Source of the DNA: Polyangium sp. 6x1
GTDB lineage: Bacteria > Myxococcota_A > Polyangia > Polyangiales > Polyangiaceae
Assembly: GCF_029946515.1 (NCBI RefSeq)
Contig: NZ_JARZHH010000003.1
Coordinates: 124,001-188,000 of the forward strand
Reading direction: 5' to 3'
DNA length: 64,000 bases
The notes below the pieces were generated by a model. It did no database searches and was not told where the DNA came from. It saw nothing but the letters and a program-made list of their open reading frames with translations. Position numbers and translations under genes: made by a program. This document shows positions 24,436 to 32,987 of this stretch, in pieces (within the stretch, counting starts at the first letter, position 1; every line of letters starts with the position of its first letter).

Positions 24436-27087
24436 ATGAGGAATCGATCCGTCGTGGATTCAGCGTGGCTGCGTCTTTTCGCGCTCACCCTCTCGGGGGG
24501 TATCGCGGCGTGTGCCCCCTCGACGGCCGCTCCGGACGGGGCGGGGCTCGTACTTGCCTCGACAAACCATGCCGTCTCCGTCGAGGCGACGTTCACGGCG
24601 TCCGGCGCCGCGGTGGAGGCGCGCGGGCTCGCGCAGAAGGCCGTGTTCGAGGCGAGCGGGCTCGGATGTGGAGACGAGCGACGGCCGCTCTCGAAGTCTG
24701 CACCGGTCGCGGAGGCGGGCCGGGTCGAGTACAGGCGGACGGCGCGCGGCGGCGGCCCGGGGCTCGTCGAATGGTACGTGAGTGATGCGCGTGGCATCGA
24801 GCAGGGGTTCACGATCGACGCGGCGCCCGATTGCGCGGGGGAGGGGGCTCAGGACGTCGTGATCGACGTCGAGCTGCGCGGCGGGCTCGACGCGCGCGTC
24901 TGGCCCTCGGGCCGCGGCGCGACGTTGCACGACGCCGAGGGGACCGCGAGGCTCGCGTATCGTGATCTGTATGCATTCGATGCGCGCGGTCGGGACCTGC
25001 CGATCCGCCTTTCGAAGGTCGAGGGGGAAGAGCGGCTCTCCATTCACGTGGATACTTCGGGCGCGGTGTATCCCGTCGTCGTGGATCCGACGATCACGAA
25101 CAACATCGCGAAGCTCGTCCCCGCCACGGGCGCGGAGTACGACTATTTCGGCGCGTCGGTGGACGTCTCGGGCAATACGATCGTCGTGGGGGCCTCCGGC
25201 GACGGGCCGGGAAACTCGCCGCTCGGCGCGACCTACGTGTTCACCGGCGGGGGCGGCGTGTGGGCGCAGCAGGCGAAGCTCGTCATGTCCGACGCGGTCG
25301 CAGGCGATTGGTTCGGCTCGTCCGTCGCCGTTTCGGGCGATATCCTCCTCGGAGGCGCGAACCTCGACGACGAGAAGGGGACGGATTCAGGAACGGCGCT
25401 CGTATTCGTCCGAAATGGTAGCACGTGGACCCAGGAGGCCAAGCTCTCCCCGGCCGACGGCGCCGCGGGTGACAACTTCGGTCGCTCGGTCGATCTGTCC
25501 GGGAACACAGCGATCATCGGGGCGTATTGGGACGACGACAAGGGCACGAGCTCGGGCTCGGCGTACGTGTTCGTCCGGAATGCGGGGACGTGGACGCAGG
25601 AGGCGAAGCTCCTCGCGGGCGACGGCGCCATGAGTGATCAATTCGGACTGGCGAGCGCGATCGACGGGGACGTCGCCGTGGTGGGCGCGCCTTATGACAA
25701 TGCCATCGCCACGAATCCACCGTGCGGCTCGGCCTACATCTTCACGCGGAGCGGCGGCATCTGGACGCAGGAGGCAAAGGTCCTCGCGAGTGATGCGGGC
25801 GCGGGCGACGAATTCGGTTATGCCGTGGCCGTCTCCGGCGACACGGTCGTCGTCGGCGGGCTCCGGAACGACGACAAGGGGAGCGACTCCGGAGCTGCTT
25901 ACGTCTTCCGCAAGGTGGGCGGCATGTGGCAAGAGGAGGCGAAGCTCCTCGCGAGCGACGGCAAGTCGAGTGATCATTTCGGCGCGGCCGTCGCCATGCA
26001 GGGCGATACCATCGTCATTGGCGCGCGTTACAGCGACGTCGGGGCGAGCTCGTCCGGATCGGCTTATGTCTTCCAACGGACCGGCTCTGTGTGGACCGAG
26101 CAGACGAAGCTCGTCGCCAAGGACGCCGGCACGAACGACGATCTCGGGGATGCGGTGGCCATCGATGGAAACACGATCGTGGCCGGCGCGGATGGCGATC
26201 AGATCTTCGGCACGTCGTCCGGCTCTGCGTACGTCTTCGCCGTCTCGCTCCTGCCGAACGGCACGCCTTGCTCCGCGGCCGCGCAATGCCAGAGCGGCTT
26301 CTGCGCGGATTCCGTCTGTTGCGACGCGGCGTGCGGAGGCGATCCCGCCGATTGTCGCGCCTGCAGCGTCGCCGCCGGTTCCACGGCTGACGGCGTATGC
26401 ACGCCTCGCGCGGCAGGTACCGAATGTCGCGCGTCCGCGGGCGCGTGCGACGTCGCGGAGGCGTGTGACGGTGTGAGCACGGCGTGCCCGGCCGACGCGC
26501 TTGCCACGGCCGGAACGATGTGCCGCCCCGCGGCGGACGCTTGCGACGTGGACGAGACATGCAGCGGTCAATCGTCGAGCTGTCCCGCGGATACCCTCGT
26601 GCCCGCCGGCACGACGTGCCGCGCCGCCGTGGGCTCGTGCGACGTGGAAGAGGCGTGCGATGGAGCGACCATCGTTTGTCCCGATGATGCATTCGCAAGC
26701 ACCGGCTCCGTCTGCCGCCCGTCCGCCGGCACATGCGATGCCGAGGAAGTTTGTCCTGGTGACGGGATCGATTGCCCGGCGGACGTGTTCACGCCCGATG
26801 GCGCGACCTGCCCCGGCGGCTCGTGCCAGGCCGGCGTTTGCGTCGATGGGAGCGGAGGCGCCGGCGGAAGCGGAGGCGCCGGCGGGAGCGGAAGCGGAGG
26901 CGCCGGCGGGAGCGGAAGCGGTGGCGCCGGCGGAAGCGGTGGCGCGGCCGGACCCGATGGGAACGTTCCCGGCGACGATGGTGGCTGTGGCTGTAGAATG
27001 ATCGGCTCGGAAAAACCGTCTTCCTTCGGCCTCGCCGCGCTCGGCCTTGCCGCGCTCGTCGTCACGCGGCGGCGCCGCCGCCTCTAG
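24436..27087 (+). CDS. FG-GAP repeat surface protein with disintegrin-like Cys repeats and MYXO-CTERM-like tail
   Basis: The 883-residue exported protein has a signal ending ALTLSGGIAAC (lipobox-like Cys26). Residues about 220-610 carry seven or more FG-GAP-type propeller repeats of roughly 55 residues (pattern GDxFGxSVxxSGxTxxVGA, then AYVFxR). Residues 664-792 carry four tandem Cys repeats (CRxxxGxCDxxExCxG...CPxD) with the spacing of disintegrin-like modules. A Gly/Ser-rich stretch leads to a C-terminal GCGCR followed by a hydrophobic helix and an Arg cluster, as in MYXO-CTERM sorting signals. It is probably surface-displayed. Integrin-like FG-GAP plus disintegrin-like modules in one protein is unusual. 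Confidence 0.88.
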   Translation: MRNRSVVDSAWLRLFALTLSGGIAACAPSTAAPDGAGLVLASTNHAVSVEATFTASGAAVEARGLAQKAVFEASGLGCGDERRPLSKSAPVAEAGRVEYRRTARGGGPGLVEWYVSDARGIEQGFTIDAAPDCAGEGAQDVVIDVELRGGLDARVWPSGRGATLHDAEGTARLAYRDLYAFDARGRDLPIRLSKVEGEERLSIHVDTSGAVYPVVVDPTITNNIAKLVPATGAEYDYFGASVDVSGNTIVVGASGDGPGNSPLGATYVFTGGGGVWAQQAKLVMSDAVAGDWFGSSVAVSGDILLGGANLDDEKGTDSGTALVFVRNGSTWTQEAKLSPADGAAGDNFGRSVDLSGNTAIIGAYWDDDKGTSSGSAYVFVRNAGTWTQEAKLLAGDGAMSDQFGLASAIDGDVAVVGAPYDNAIATNPPCGSAYIFTRSGGIWTQEAKVLASDAGAGDEFGYAVAVSGDTVVVGGLRNDDKGSDSGAAYVFRKVGGMWQEEAKLLASDGKSSDHFGAAVAMQGDTIVIGARYSDVGASSSGSAYVFQRTGSVWTEQTKLVAKDAGTNDDLGDAVAIDGNTIVAGADGDQIFGTSSGSAYVFAVSLLPNGTPCSAAAQCQSGFCADSVCCDAACGGDPADCRACSVAAGSTADGVCTPRAAGTECRASAGACDVAEACDGVSTACPADALATAGTMCRPAADACDVDETCSGQSSSCPADTLVPAGTTCRAAVGSCDVEEACDGATIVCPDDAFASTGSVCRPSAGTCDAEEVCPGDGIDCPADVFTPDGATCPGGSCQAGVCVDGSGGAGGSGGAGGSGSGGAGGSGSGGAGGSGGAAGPDGNVPGDDGGCGCRMIGSEKPSSFGLAALGLAALVVTRRRRRL
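26425..26811 (+). repeat. Four disintegrin-like Cys repeats (coding)
   Basis: Four units of about 32 residues share CRxxxxxCDxxExCxG then CPxD. The unit cores are CRASAGACDVAEACDG, CRPAADACDVDETCSG, CRAAVGSCDVEEACDG and CRPSAGTCDAEEVCPG. This spacing is that of the disintegrin-domain core of ADAM and snake-venom proteins, although similar repeats are frequent in myxobacterial surface proteins. Confidence 0.85.
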
Positions 27088-27136
27088 GAGTACGACGCAT
27101 GGATTCGAACCTGCACCACGCGGGAGCAAAGAAAAA

Positions 27137-28120
27137 ATGCTCGACGTAGTTTGGGACATGGAGACCGGCGATCCGGATGATTTCATCACGCTGCTCCTCC
27201 TGCTCGGCCACCCCGAGGTCAACCTCAAAGCAGTGACCATTACCCCGGGCACGCCTGACCAAGTCGGCGTGGTGCGCCAGGCCCTCCGCTGGTTTGGCAG
27301 GGACATCCCGGTGGGGGCGTACAACCTCGACCACCAACCGAAATCGGTCCGCGAGGGCACGGGCCCGGGGGAGGGGCGGCACGGGCCGCGCGGCGTGTGT
27401 GTCTCCTCCTGGCATTACAAGGCCTACGGCGAGATACCGCCTTCGCGAGACGCCGCGCCCGGCCCGGAGGTCTTGCGCGCCGTCTGCGACGCGTCGACCA
27501 CCTTGATCACCGGCGCCCCGCTGAAGAACCTGGGCGGCGCCATGAAGCTCCCCGGCTTCCACGTGGGCCGCCTCGTCGTCCAGGGAGGCTTCGCCGGCGA
27601 GGGCGTCGTCCCGCCCGAGCGCCAGCTCCCCAAGTTCCGCGGGATGGTCACTTGCCCGACGTTCAACCTCAATGGGGATCCCAAGTCGGCGCTCGCGGCG
27701 CTGCAATACCCCGGTATCGGGAGCCGGAGGTTCGTCTCGAAGAACGTTTGTCATGGCGTGATCTACGACCACGAGCTGCACGATCGGATCGGCGCCTTGA
27801 AGGAAACAAGCCTGTCGCTCCGTCTGATCTGGCAGGGGATGGATGTCTACCTGGAGAAGAAGCAGGGAAAGATGCCCCGTCCGTCGCCGCCCGAGGTCGA
27901 AGAGTCGGCGCCGGAGGCCATGGGCGGCAAGGCGTTCCATGATCCTCTGGCGGCCTGCTGCGCGATCGATCCCTCGATTGGAGAGTGGGCCGAGGTCGAG
28001 CTCTATCGCGAGAAAGGCGCCTGGGGCTCCCGGCTCGCTCCGGGATCGGGCGTGTGGATTATCACCGGGTACGATCGGGAGAAATTCCTCCAAACCCTGA
28101 CCGCCCTGGCGCCCACGTAA
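27137..28120 (+). CDS. Inosine/uridine-preferring nucleoside hydrolase-family protein
   Basis: The 327-residue enzyme belongs to the IU-nucleoside hydrolase fold. The N-terminal Ca-binding Asp cluster is VVWDMETGDPDDF. The C-terminal metal-binding motif HDPLAACCAI is also present. Members cleave the N-glycosidic bond of ribonucleosides, but the substrate was not deduced because the middle region (PKFRGMVTCPTFNLNGDP) differs from characterised enzymes. The ATG at 27137 follows a purine-rich GGGAGCAAAG. It follows the FG-GAP gene by 49 bases. Confidence 0.82.
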   Translation: MLDVVWDMETGDPDDFITLLLLLGHPEVNLKAVTITPGTPDQVGVVRQALRWFGRDIPVGAYNLDHQPKSVREGTGPGEGRHGPRGVCVSSWHYKAYGEIPPSRDAAPGPEVLRAVCDASTTLITGAPLKNLGGAMKLPGFHVGRLVVQGGFAGEGVVPPERQLPKFRGMVTCPTFNLNGDPKSALAALQYPGIGSRRFVSKNVCHGVIYDHELHDRIGALKETSLSLRLIWQGMDVYLEKKQGKMPRPSPPEVEESAPEAMGGKAFHDPLAACCAIDPSIGEWAEVELYREKGAWGSRLAPGSGVWIITGYDREKFLQTLTALAPT

Positions 28121-28217
28121 AAGTCGTACTGCGGCCCACGTCCGGCGGCTAGCTTTTCCCCCATCCTCTCCATGGCTACGGCGAACGTCCGGAACACGTG
28201 CTAGTTCGGGCGCCGCG

Positions 28218-29822
28218 ATGATCACGCTCGACAAGCTCTCCAAGCGCTTCGGCCCGAAAATTCTCTTCGAAAACGTCTCGATGCGGTTCGACCCGGGCAA
28301 GCGGTACGCCCTCGTCGGGGCGAACGGCGCGGGAAAATCGACGCTTCTCAAGGTCATCTCGGGGGAGCACGAGTCGGATCAAGGCTCGGTCGAGATCCCG
28401 GGCAAGCTCAAGGTCGGCGTGCTGTCGCAGGACCACTTCGCGTACGAGTCCGTCCGCATCCTCGACGCGGTCCTGATGGGCAACCGCGTCCTCTGGGACG
28501 CCACGCAAGAGAAGGAGCGGCTGCTCGAAGGCGAGATGGACGACGAGGTCGGCATGCGCCTCGCCGAGCTCGAAGGGACGATTGGCGAGGAAGACGGCTA
28601 CACCGCCGAGGCGCGCGCCGCGGAGATCCTGGAGGGTCTCGGAATCTCGTCGTCCCGGCACCTCGACACCGTCAGCACGCTGGCGGGCGGGTACAAGCTG
28701 CGCGTGCTCATCGCGCAGACGCTCTTCGCCGGCGCCGACGTCCTTTTGCTCGACGAGCCGACGAACCACCTCGACCTCGACTCCATCCGGTGGCTCGAAT
28801 CGTACCTGACGCACGACTTCCGCGGGACGCTGCTCGTCGTGAGCCACGATCGGCATTTCATGAACGCGATCGCCACGCACGTCGCCGACGTCGATTACCA
28901 GACGGTCACCGTGTACACGGGCGATTACGACGATTTCATCGAGCAAAAGACGACCGGGAAGCGCCAGTCGGAGGCGGACGCGGCCCAGAAGAAAAAGAAG
29001 ATCGCCGAGCTCAAGGACTTCGTGGCCCGCTTCGGCGCGAGCGCCAGCCGGTCGAGCCAGGCCCAGTCGCGCGTGAAGGAGATGGAGAAGCTCGAGAACA
29101 GCATCCAGGTGCGTCGTTCGAGCGTGGTGCGACCGTACATCAAATTCGAGATCGAAAAACCTTCCGGCCGCGACGTGCTCCGCGTGGAGGGGCTTTCGAA
29201 GAGCTTCGGGGATCTGCGGGTGATCGAGGGGCTCGGTCTGAACCTGAACCGCGGTGACAAACTTGCGGTGATCGGGCCGAGCGGCATCGGCAAATCGACG
29301 CTGCTCAAGCTGCTCGTCGCGGAGCACGCGCCCGACGCAGGGACCATCGTCTGGGGCCACGACACGAACGTGGGTTATTTCGCGCAGGATCATCACGAGG
29401 CGCTGGAGCCCGGATTCTCCGCGTACGAGTGGCTGCACCGCTTCGATCCGGACGCGCAGCTCGAAGACGTGCGCTCGGTGCTGGGGAAGCTGCTTTTCAG
29501 CGGAGAAGCGGGGCTCAAGAAGACGGAGAGCCTGTCGGGAGGGGAGGCGGCGCGGCTGCTGCTGGCCAAGCTCATCCTGCTGAAGAACAACGTGGTGGTC
29601 CTGGATGAGCCGACGAACCACCTCGACGTGGAGAGCATCGACGCGCTCTTGGAGGCGCTCATCGCGTTCAAAGGGACGGTCGTCGTGACGAGCCACGATC
29701 GGCATTTCATCGGAAAGCTCGGGACGCGCGTGCTCGAGTTGTCCCGCAAGGGGCCGCGGCTCTTCAATGGGACGTACGAGGAGTTCCTGGAGCGGTTCGG
29801 CGACGAGCAAGCCGGGCGTTGA
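28218..29822 (+). CDS. ABC-F family ATPase (YbiT/EttA-type)
   Basis: The 534-residue cytosolic protein has two ABC domains and no membrane segment, so it is an ABC-F translation factor or antibiotic-resistance-type ATPase. Domain 1 has Walker A GANGAGKST, signature LAGGYKLRV (Ser replaced by Ala, as often in YbiT) and Walker B VLLLDEPTNHLD. Domain 2 has GPSGIGKST, LSGGEAARL and VVVLDEPTNHLD. A charged linker (about residues 240-310) separates them. Length is normal for YbiT. It is followed by a GC-rich hairpin at 29845-29872. Confidence 0.93.
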   Translation: MITLDKLSKRFGPKILFENVSMRFDPGKRYALVGANGAGKSTLLKVISGEHESDQGSVEIPGKLKVGVLSQDHFAYESVRILDAVLMGNRVLWDATQEKERLLEGEMDDEVGMRLAELEGTIGEEDGYTAEARAAEILEGLGISSSRHLDTVSTLAGGYKLRVLIAQTLFAGADVLLLDEPTNHLDLDSIRWLESYLTHDFRGTLLVVSHDRHFMNAIATHVADVDYQTVTVYTGDYDDFIEQKTTGKRQSEADAAQKKKKIAELKDFVARFGASASRSSQAQSRVKEMEKLENSIQVRRSSVVRPYIKFEIEKPSGRDVLRVEGLSKSFGDLRVIEGLGLNLNRGDKLAVIGPSGIGKSTLLKLLVAEHAPDAGTIVWGHDTNVGYFAQDHHEALEPGFSAYEWLHRFDPDAQLEDVRSVLGKLLFSGEAGLKKTESLSGGEAARLLLAKLILLKNNVVVLDEPTNHLDVESIDALLEALIAFKGTVVVTSHDRHFIGKLGTRVLELSRKGPRLFNGTYEEFLERFGDEQAGR

Positions 29823-29844
29823 GGGGGCGCCTGATGACTATGGG

Positions 29845-29872
29845 GGCGCGCCGTGTTCGACGGCGGCGCGCC
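29845..29872 (+). terminator. GC-rich hairpin after the ABC-F gene
   Basis: GGCGCGCCG (29845-29853) and CGGCGCGCC (29864-29872) form a 9-bp stem with a 10-base loop, 22 bases after the ABC-F stop. No T-run follows, so termination is uncertain. It may instead be an attenuator or RNA-stability element before the NRDE gene. Confidence 0.38.
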
Positions 29873-29935
29873 GGTTCGTGGTCGGGAGCAGCAGAGCGGC
29901 CTTGTCAACGCGCGTGATCCGGGTATCTCTCACGC

Positions 29936-30721
29936 ATGTGCGTGCTGTTCCTGGGCTTCGAGGCGCATCCCGACCACGACGTCGTGCTGGCCGCCAATCG
30001 CGACGAGTTTCACGCCCGTCCGACCCGGGAAATGCACTTCTGGGAGGATCATCCCGAGATCCTGGCCGGGCGTGACCTCCAGAGCGGCGGAACGTGGCTC
30101 GGCGTGACGCGGTCCGGGCGCTTCGCCGCCATCACGAACTTCCGGGACCCCGCGGCGCAGCGCGGAGACGCGAAATCGCGGGGCGCGCTCGTGGTGGAGT
30201 ATCTCCTCGGTAGCGGCTCCCCGCGCGAGTTCACGGAGAGCCTTCGCCCGCGCGCGGGGGCGTACAACGGATTCAACCTGATCGTGGGCACGCGCAGCGA
30301 GGCGGCCTATTTCGCGAGCCTGACGCGCGAGTCGCGCGTCCTCACCCCCGGCGTGTACGGGCTCAGCAATCATCTTCTCGATACGCCCTGGCCGAAGCTC
30401 GTGCAGGGAAAGGGCGCTTTCACGAAGCTCGTCGAATCGCGTCCGCTCCCGGAGCCCGGGGCATTTTTTCAGATGCTGCGCTCGGATCAGGGAGCGCCGG
30501 ACGCGGAGCTTCCGGATACGGGCGTGGGGCTGGAGATGGAGCGCATGCTCGCGCCGCTCTTCATCGATGATACGAGGACGCCTCCGATTTACGGGACGCG
30601 CTCGAGCTCGGTGGTCACTTTTTCGAGAACGGGTGAGGTCAGGTTCTTCGAGAGGGGGTTTTCCCCGGGGATGGAGCCGCGCCTGGTGGAAAAGAGTTTC
30701 CGACTACCTCGGCAAGGATAG
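29936..30721 (+). CDS. NRDE-family (TANGO2-like) protein
   Basis: The 261-residue protein starts MCVLFLGFEAHPDHDVVLAANRDEF, giving the diagnostic N-terminal Cys2 and the NRDE motif at about residues 22-25. Members of the TANGO2 family look like Ntn hydrolases with Cys as N-terminal nucleophile and have been linked to haem and lipid homeostasis. Conserved later features include GGTWLGVTRSGRFAAITNFR and YGLSNHLLDTPW. The ATG is close after the ABC-F hairpin. The stop TAG shares its last base with the first base of the next open frame. Confidence 0.87.
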   Translation: MCVLFLGFEAHPDHDVVLAANRDEFHARPTREMHFWEDHPEILAGRDLQSGGTWLGVTRSGRFAAITNFRDPAAQRGDAKSRGALVVEYLLGSGSPREFTESLRPRAGAYNGFNLIVGTRSEAAYFASLTRESRVLTPGVYGLSNHLLDTPWPKLVQGKGAFTKLVESRPLPEPGAFFQMLRSDQGAPDAELPDTGVGLEMERMLAPLFIDDTRTPPIYGTRSSSVVTFSRTGEVRFFERGFSPGMEPRLVEKSFRLPRQG

Positions 30722-30780
30722 TGGAGACCAGCCTGGCGCGCGCCTGGCGAGGAGCAGCCCAAAAGGAAGGATGGGGAGCC

Positions 30781-31341
30781 GTGAAGACCCACGAGACCGC
30801 CGCCGTCCTCGTCCCACCCACGGAAAGCTGGGAGCCGATCCAGGCCATCCGAAGGGTTCACGACCGCAAAATCGGCCGGTGGATGCCGCACGTCACGCTG
30901 CTCTATCCCTTTCGTCCCCGCGTCGAGTTCGACGCCCTCGCGCCTGTGCTCGCCGCTGCCTGCGCCGAGGTTTCCCCGTTCACCCTGTCCCTCCGACATT
31001 TTCACCACTTCGGTCACGGTCACGGTCGCTTCACGGTATGGCTCGATCCCGAGCCACACGAGGCGCTCCTCGCGCTCCATGCCGCGCTGGTGCGAGTGGT
31101 GCCCGATTGTCACGATACCGCCCGTCCGGCAGACGGCTTCAGGCCGCACCTCAGCGTCGGTCAGGCGAACGGCCCCGCGGAGCTCGCGCGTTTTCTCGGG
31201 GACGTTGAGCCTACCTGGACGCCGATCACGTTCGAGGTCCATGCGGTCGCGCTGATCGCCCGCGCGGGGGCAACTCCGTTCGTCGTCGATCGATGGATTC
31301 CGCTCGGGGCTCGGGCGGAGAACGTGGCATCATCGTCGTGA
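30781..31341 (+). CDS. 2'-5' RNA ligase-like (2H phosphoesterase) protein
   Basis: The 186-residue protein carries the two His-containing motifs of 2H phosphoesterases: MPHVTLLYPF near residue 38 and RPHLSVGQA near residue 121. These enzymes act on 2',3'-cyclic phosphates or related RNA ends. The GTG at 30781 with upstream GGGGAG is preferred. The frame is open further upstream from a GTG at 30721 with a basic peptide that looks non-conserved. The stop overlaps the GTG of the PP2C-like gene. Confidence 0.8.
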   Translation: MKTHETAAVLVPPTESWEPIQAIRRVHDRKIGRWMPHVTLLYPFRPRVEFDALAPVLAAACAEVSPFTLSLRHFHHFGHGHGRFTVWLDPEPHEALLALHAALVRVVPDCHDTARPADGFRPHLSVGQANGPAELARFLGDVEPTWTPITFEVHAVALIARAGATPFVVDRWIPLGARAENVASSS

Positions 31342-32321
31342 GCGTCATGGGTATCTTCGATATCGTCGTGGGGGATGCAAGCTGCCCGCGCTGCGGCCAT
31401 CCGCAACCGTGGCGAATCCAGTACGAATACGGGTATTGCCGGCAGCATGAGTACATGCCCGGCGATGCCATTTGCTGGTTCGACCCTCCCGGGCGCAGCG
31501 CGCCTCTGGCCGACGTGGGGGAGAACGTGGGCGGTCTGGTTGCGGTCGTGGGCGCGCCCGAGAGCGGGTGCCGCCGCTGTGGTGTCGCTCCAGAAGAAGC
31601 AACGGTATGGTTTCGGGACAACGTGGTGGAGAGCGTCGAGGTGGGCGTATCCGTGCAGAATGCCGACTTCGTCCCCGTGGCCCCTCCGCGGGAATGGCTG
31701 CATGTCTGGTCGCAGCGGCGTGCCGGCACTGCAAACGAGGATCGCCTGGAAGCGAGCTGCCGTGGCAGCCGGTGGACGCTGGTCGTCGCGGACGGTGCGG
31801 GTGGGCTTTCCGGTGGTGCGCTCGCGGCGCAACGGGCGGCAGAGGCGGCGTCGGCCCTGGGGGCAAGCCGGGAGCTCACGCCTGCGGCGTGGTGCGAACA
31901 GCTTTCGCGGCTCGACCGTGAAATGGGCTTGGATTCAAAGTGCGGGGAGACGACGCTCGTCGTGGTCCAGGTGAGTGGCAGCGAGCTTTGGGGCGCGAGC
32001 ATTGGAGATTCGGGGGCGCTGCTCGTGGAGGCGGGGCGGGTCGTGGAGCTGACTTCGAGGCAGAGACGCAAACCGCTGCTCGGCAGCGGAGAATGCACGC
32101 CCACCGGTATCGAGCGGCAGCCTCTCTCGGGCCGCCTCCTCCTGGCGTCGGATGGCCTCTTGACGTATCTGCCTCGGCCGAGGTTGTCCGAGGTCGCTCT
32201 CGCGGGAGATGTCCGCTCGGCTATTCAAGCGCTCGTCGAAGCCGTGAAGCTCCCTTCGGGAACCTTCCACGACGATGTTGCGCTGATTCTCGCCGAAAAA
32301 TTCTCGGCTTTGCCTGGTTGA
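31338..32321 (+). CDS. PP2C-like phosphatase with N-terminal zinc-ribbon-like module
   Basis: The 327-residue protein starts at a GTG overlapping the previous stop (GTGA); an ATG at 31347 is the alternative. Residues about 15-90 carry a Cys-rich module (CPRCGH, then YCRQHEY and CRRCG) that could bind zinc. The C-terminal two-thirds fit PP2C: TANEDRLE, VVADGAGGLSGG with the metal-binding Asp, SIGDSGALL, LLASDGLLTYL and FHDDVALIL. It should dephosphorylate Ser/Thr proteins with Mn or Mg. The nearby Ser/Thr kinases could be targets, but that is inference. Confidence 0.82.
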   Translation: MSVMGIFDIVVGDASCPRCGHPQPWRIQYEYGYCRQHEYMPGDAICWFDPPGRSAPLADVGENVGGLVAVVGAPESGCRRCGVAPEEATVWFRDNVVESVEVGVSVQNADFVPVAPPREWLHVWSQRRAGTANEDRLEASCRGSRWTLVVADGAGGLSGGALAAQRAAEAASALGASRELTPAAWCEQLSRLDREMGLDSKCGETTLVVVQVSGSELWGASIGDSGALLVEAGRVVELTSRQRRKPLLGSGECTPTGIERQPLSGRLLLASDGLLTYLPRPRLSEVALAGDVRSAIQALVEAVKLPSGTFHDDVALILAEKFSALPG

Positions 32322-32342
32322 CCCGGCATCGAGGAGCGCACG

Positions 32343-32918
32343 ATGCACACCGTGAAGCGCCTGGAAGGACCCGATGCCCCAATCCCGACACGCTGGCTGG
32401 GCGGGGGCGACGACGAGGGGCCGGTGTACGTGTTCGCGCGTGAAAACGAGATCCTGTGGAGCGTGGGTATCGATTTCGGCGAGGCCTCGCACGTGCCTTT
32501 CCGCGCGGAGCTGGTCTGGGAGAGCGTCGGCGTGGTCGTCCTCGGTGGTGGGGACATCGTTTACATCCTCGATATCCGCACGGGCGACGTGCGCGCCACG
32601 CTCGCGGTTCCTTCGCATTTCGGCCATCTGGCGCTCGCGCCCGTGCCTGCTCCGGGCGGAGGCGAGGAGGAGTTTCTGTTTCTTCTGGGCTGGACCGACG
32701 TGCACGCAGTGGATCGCCGGCTCGAACTCCGGTGGGCCGCGCGTGATGTCGCCGTGGACGGCATCGTTTTTCGCGAGATTCGCGGCGACGCGCTGATCGT
32801 ATCGGCGGAGATGGATCCGCCGGGGGGCTGGGTCGAGGTGGCGCTCGACATCCGGACGGGGGCTGAGCTATCGCGCGGGTCGGAGAGCCCAGACAAGACG
32901 CCCGCGGCGAGGGCTTGA
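32343..32918 (+). CDS. Hypothetical beta-rich protein
   Basis: The 191-residue protein lies 21 bases after the PP2C stop and is probably in the same operon. It has short strand pairs such as VYVFARENEILWSVGI, IVYILDIRTGDVRATLAV and WVEVALDIRTGAEL, which resemble half a small propeller. Two DIRTG motifs occur 80 residues apart, suggesting an internal repeat. No signal peptide or catalytic motif is visible. I do not recognise the family. Confidence 0.7.
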   Translation: MHTVKRLEGPDAPIPTRWLGGGDDEGPVYVFARENEILWSVGIDFGEASHVPFRAELVWESVGVVVLGGGDIVYILDIRTGDVRATLAVPSHFGHLALAPVPAPGGGEEEFLFLLGWTDVHAVDRRLELRWAARDVAVDGIVFREIRGDALIVSAEMDPPGGWVEVALDIRTGAELSRGSESPDKTPAARA

Positions 32919-32987
32919 CAATCGGGCCGGAGCCTGCGTTTCTATTCTCTGGCGAGGCGCGATTCCGCAGACTCGTTCGAGGTACCC

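Noticed and set aside
27101..27140. T-arm-like sequence GGATTCGAACCTGC suggesting a tRNA fragment on the minus strand
   Set aside because: The flanks do not form a T-stem, anticodon arm or acceptor stem, and no complete tRNA can be drawn. No integrase or direct repeat is near.
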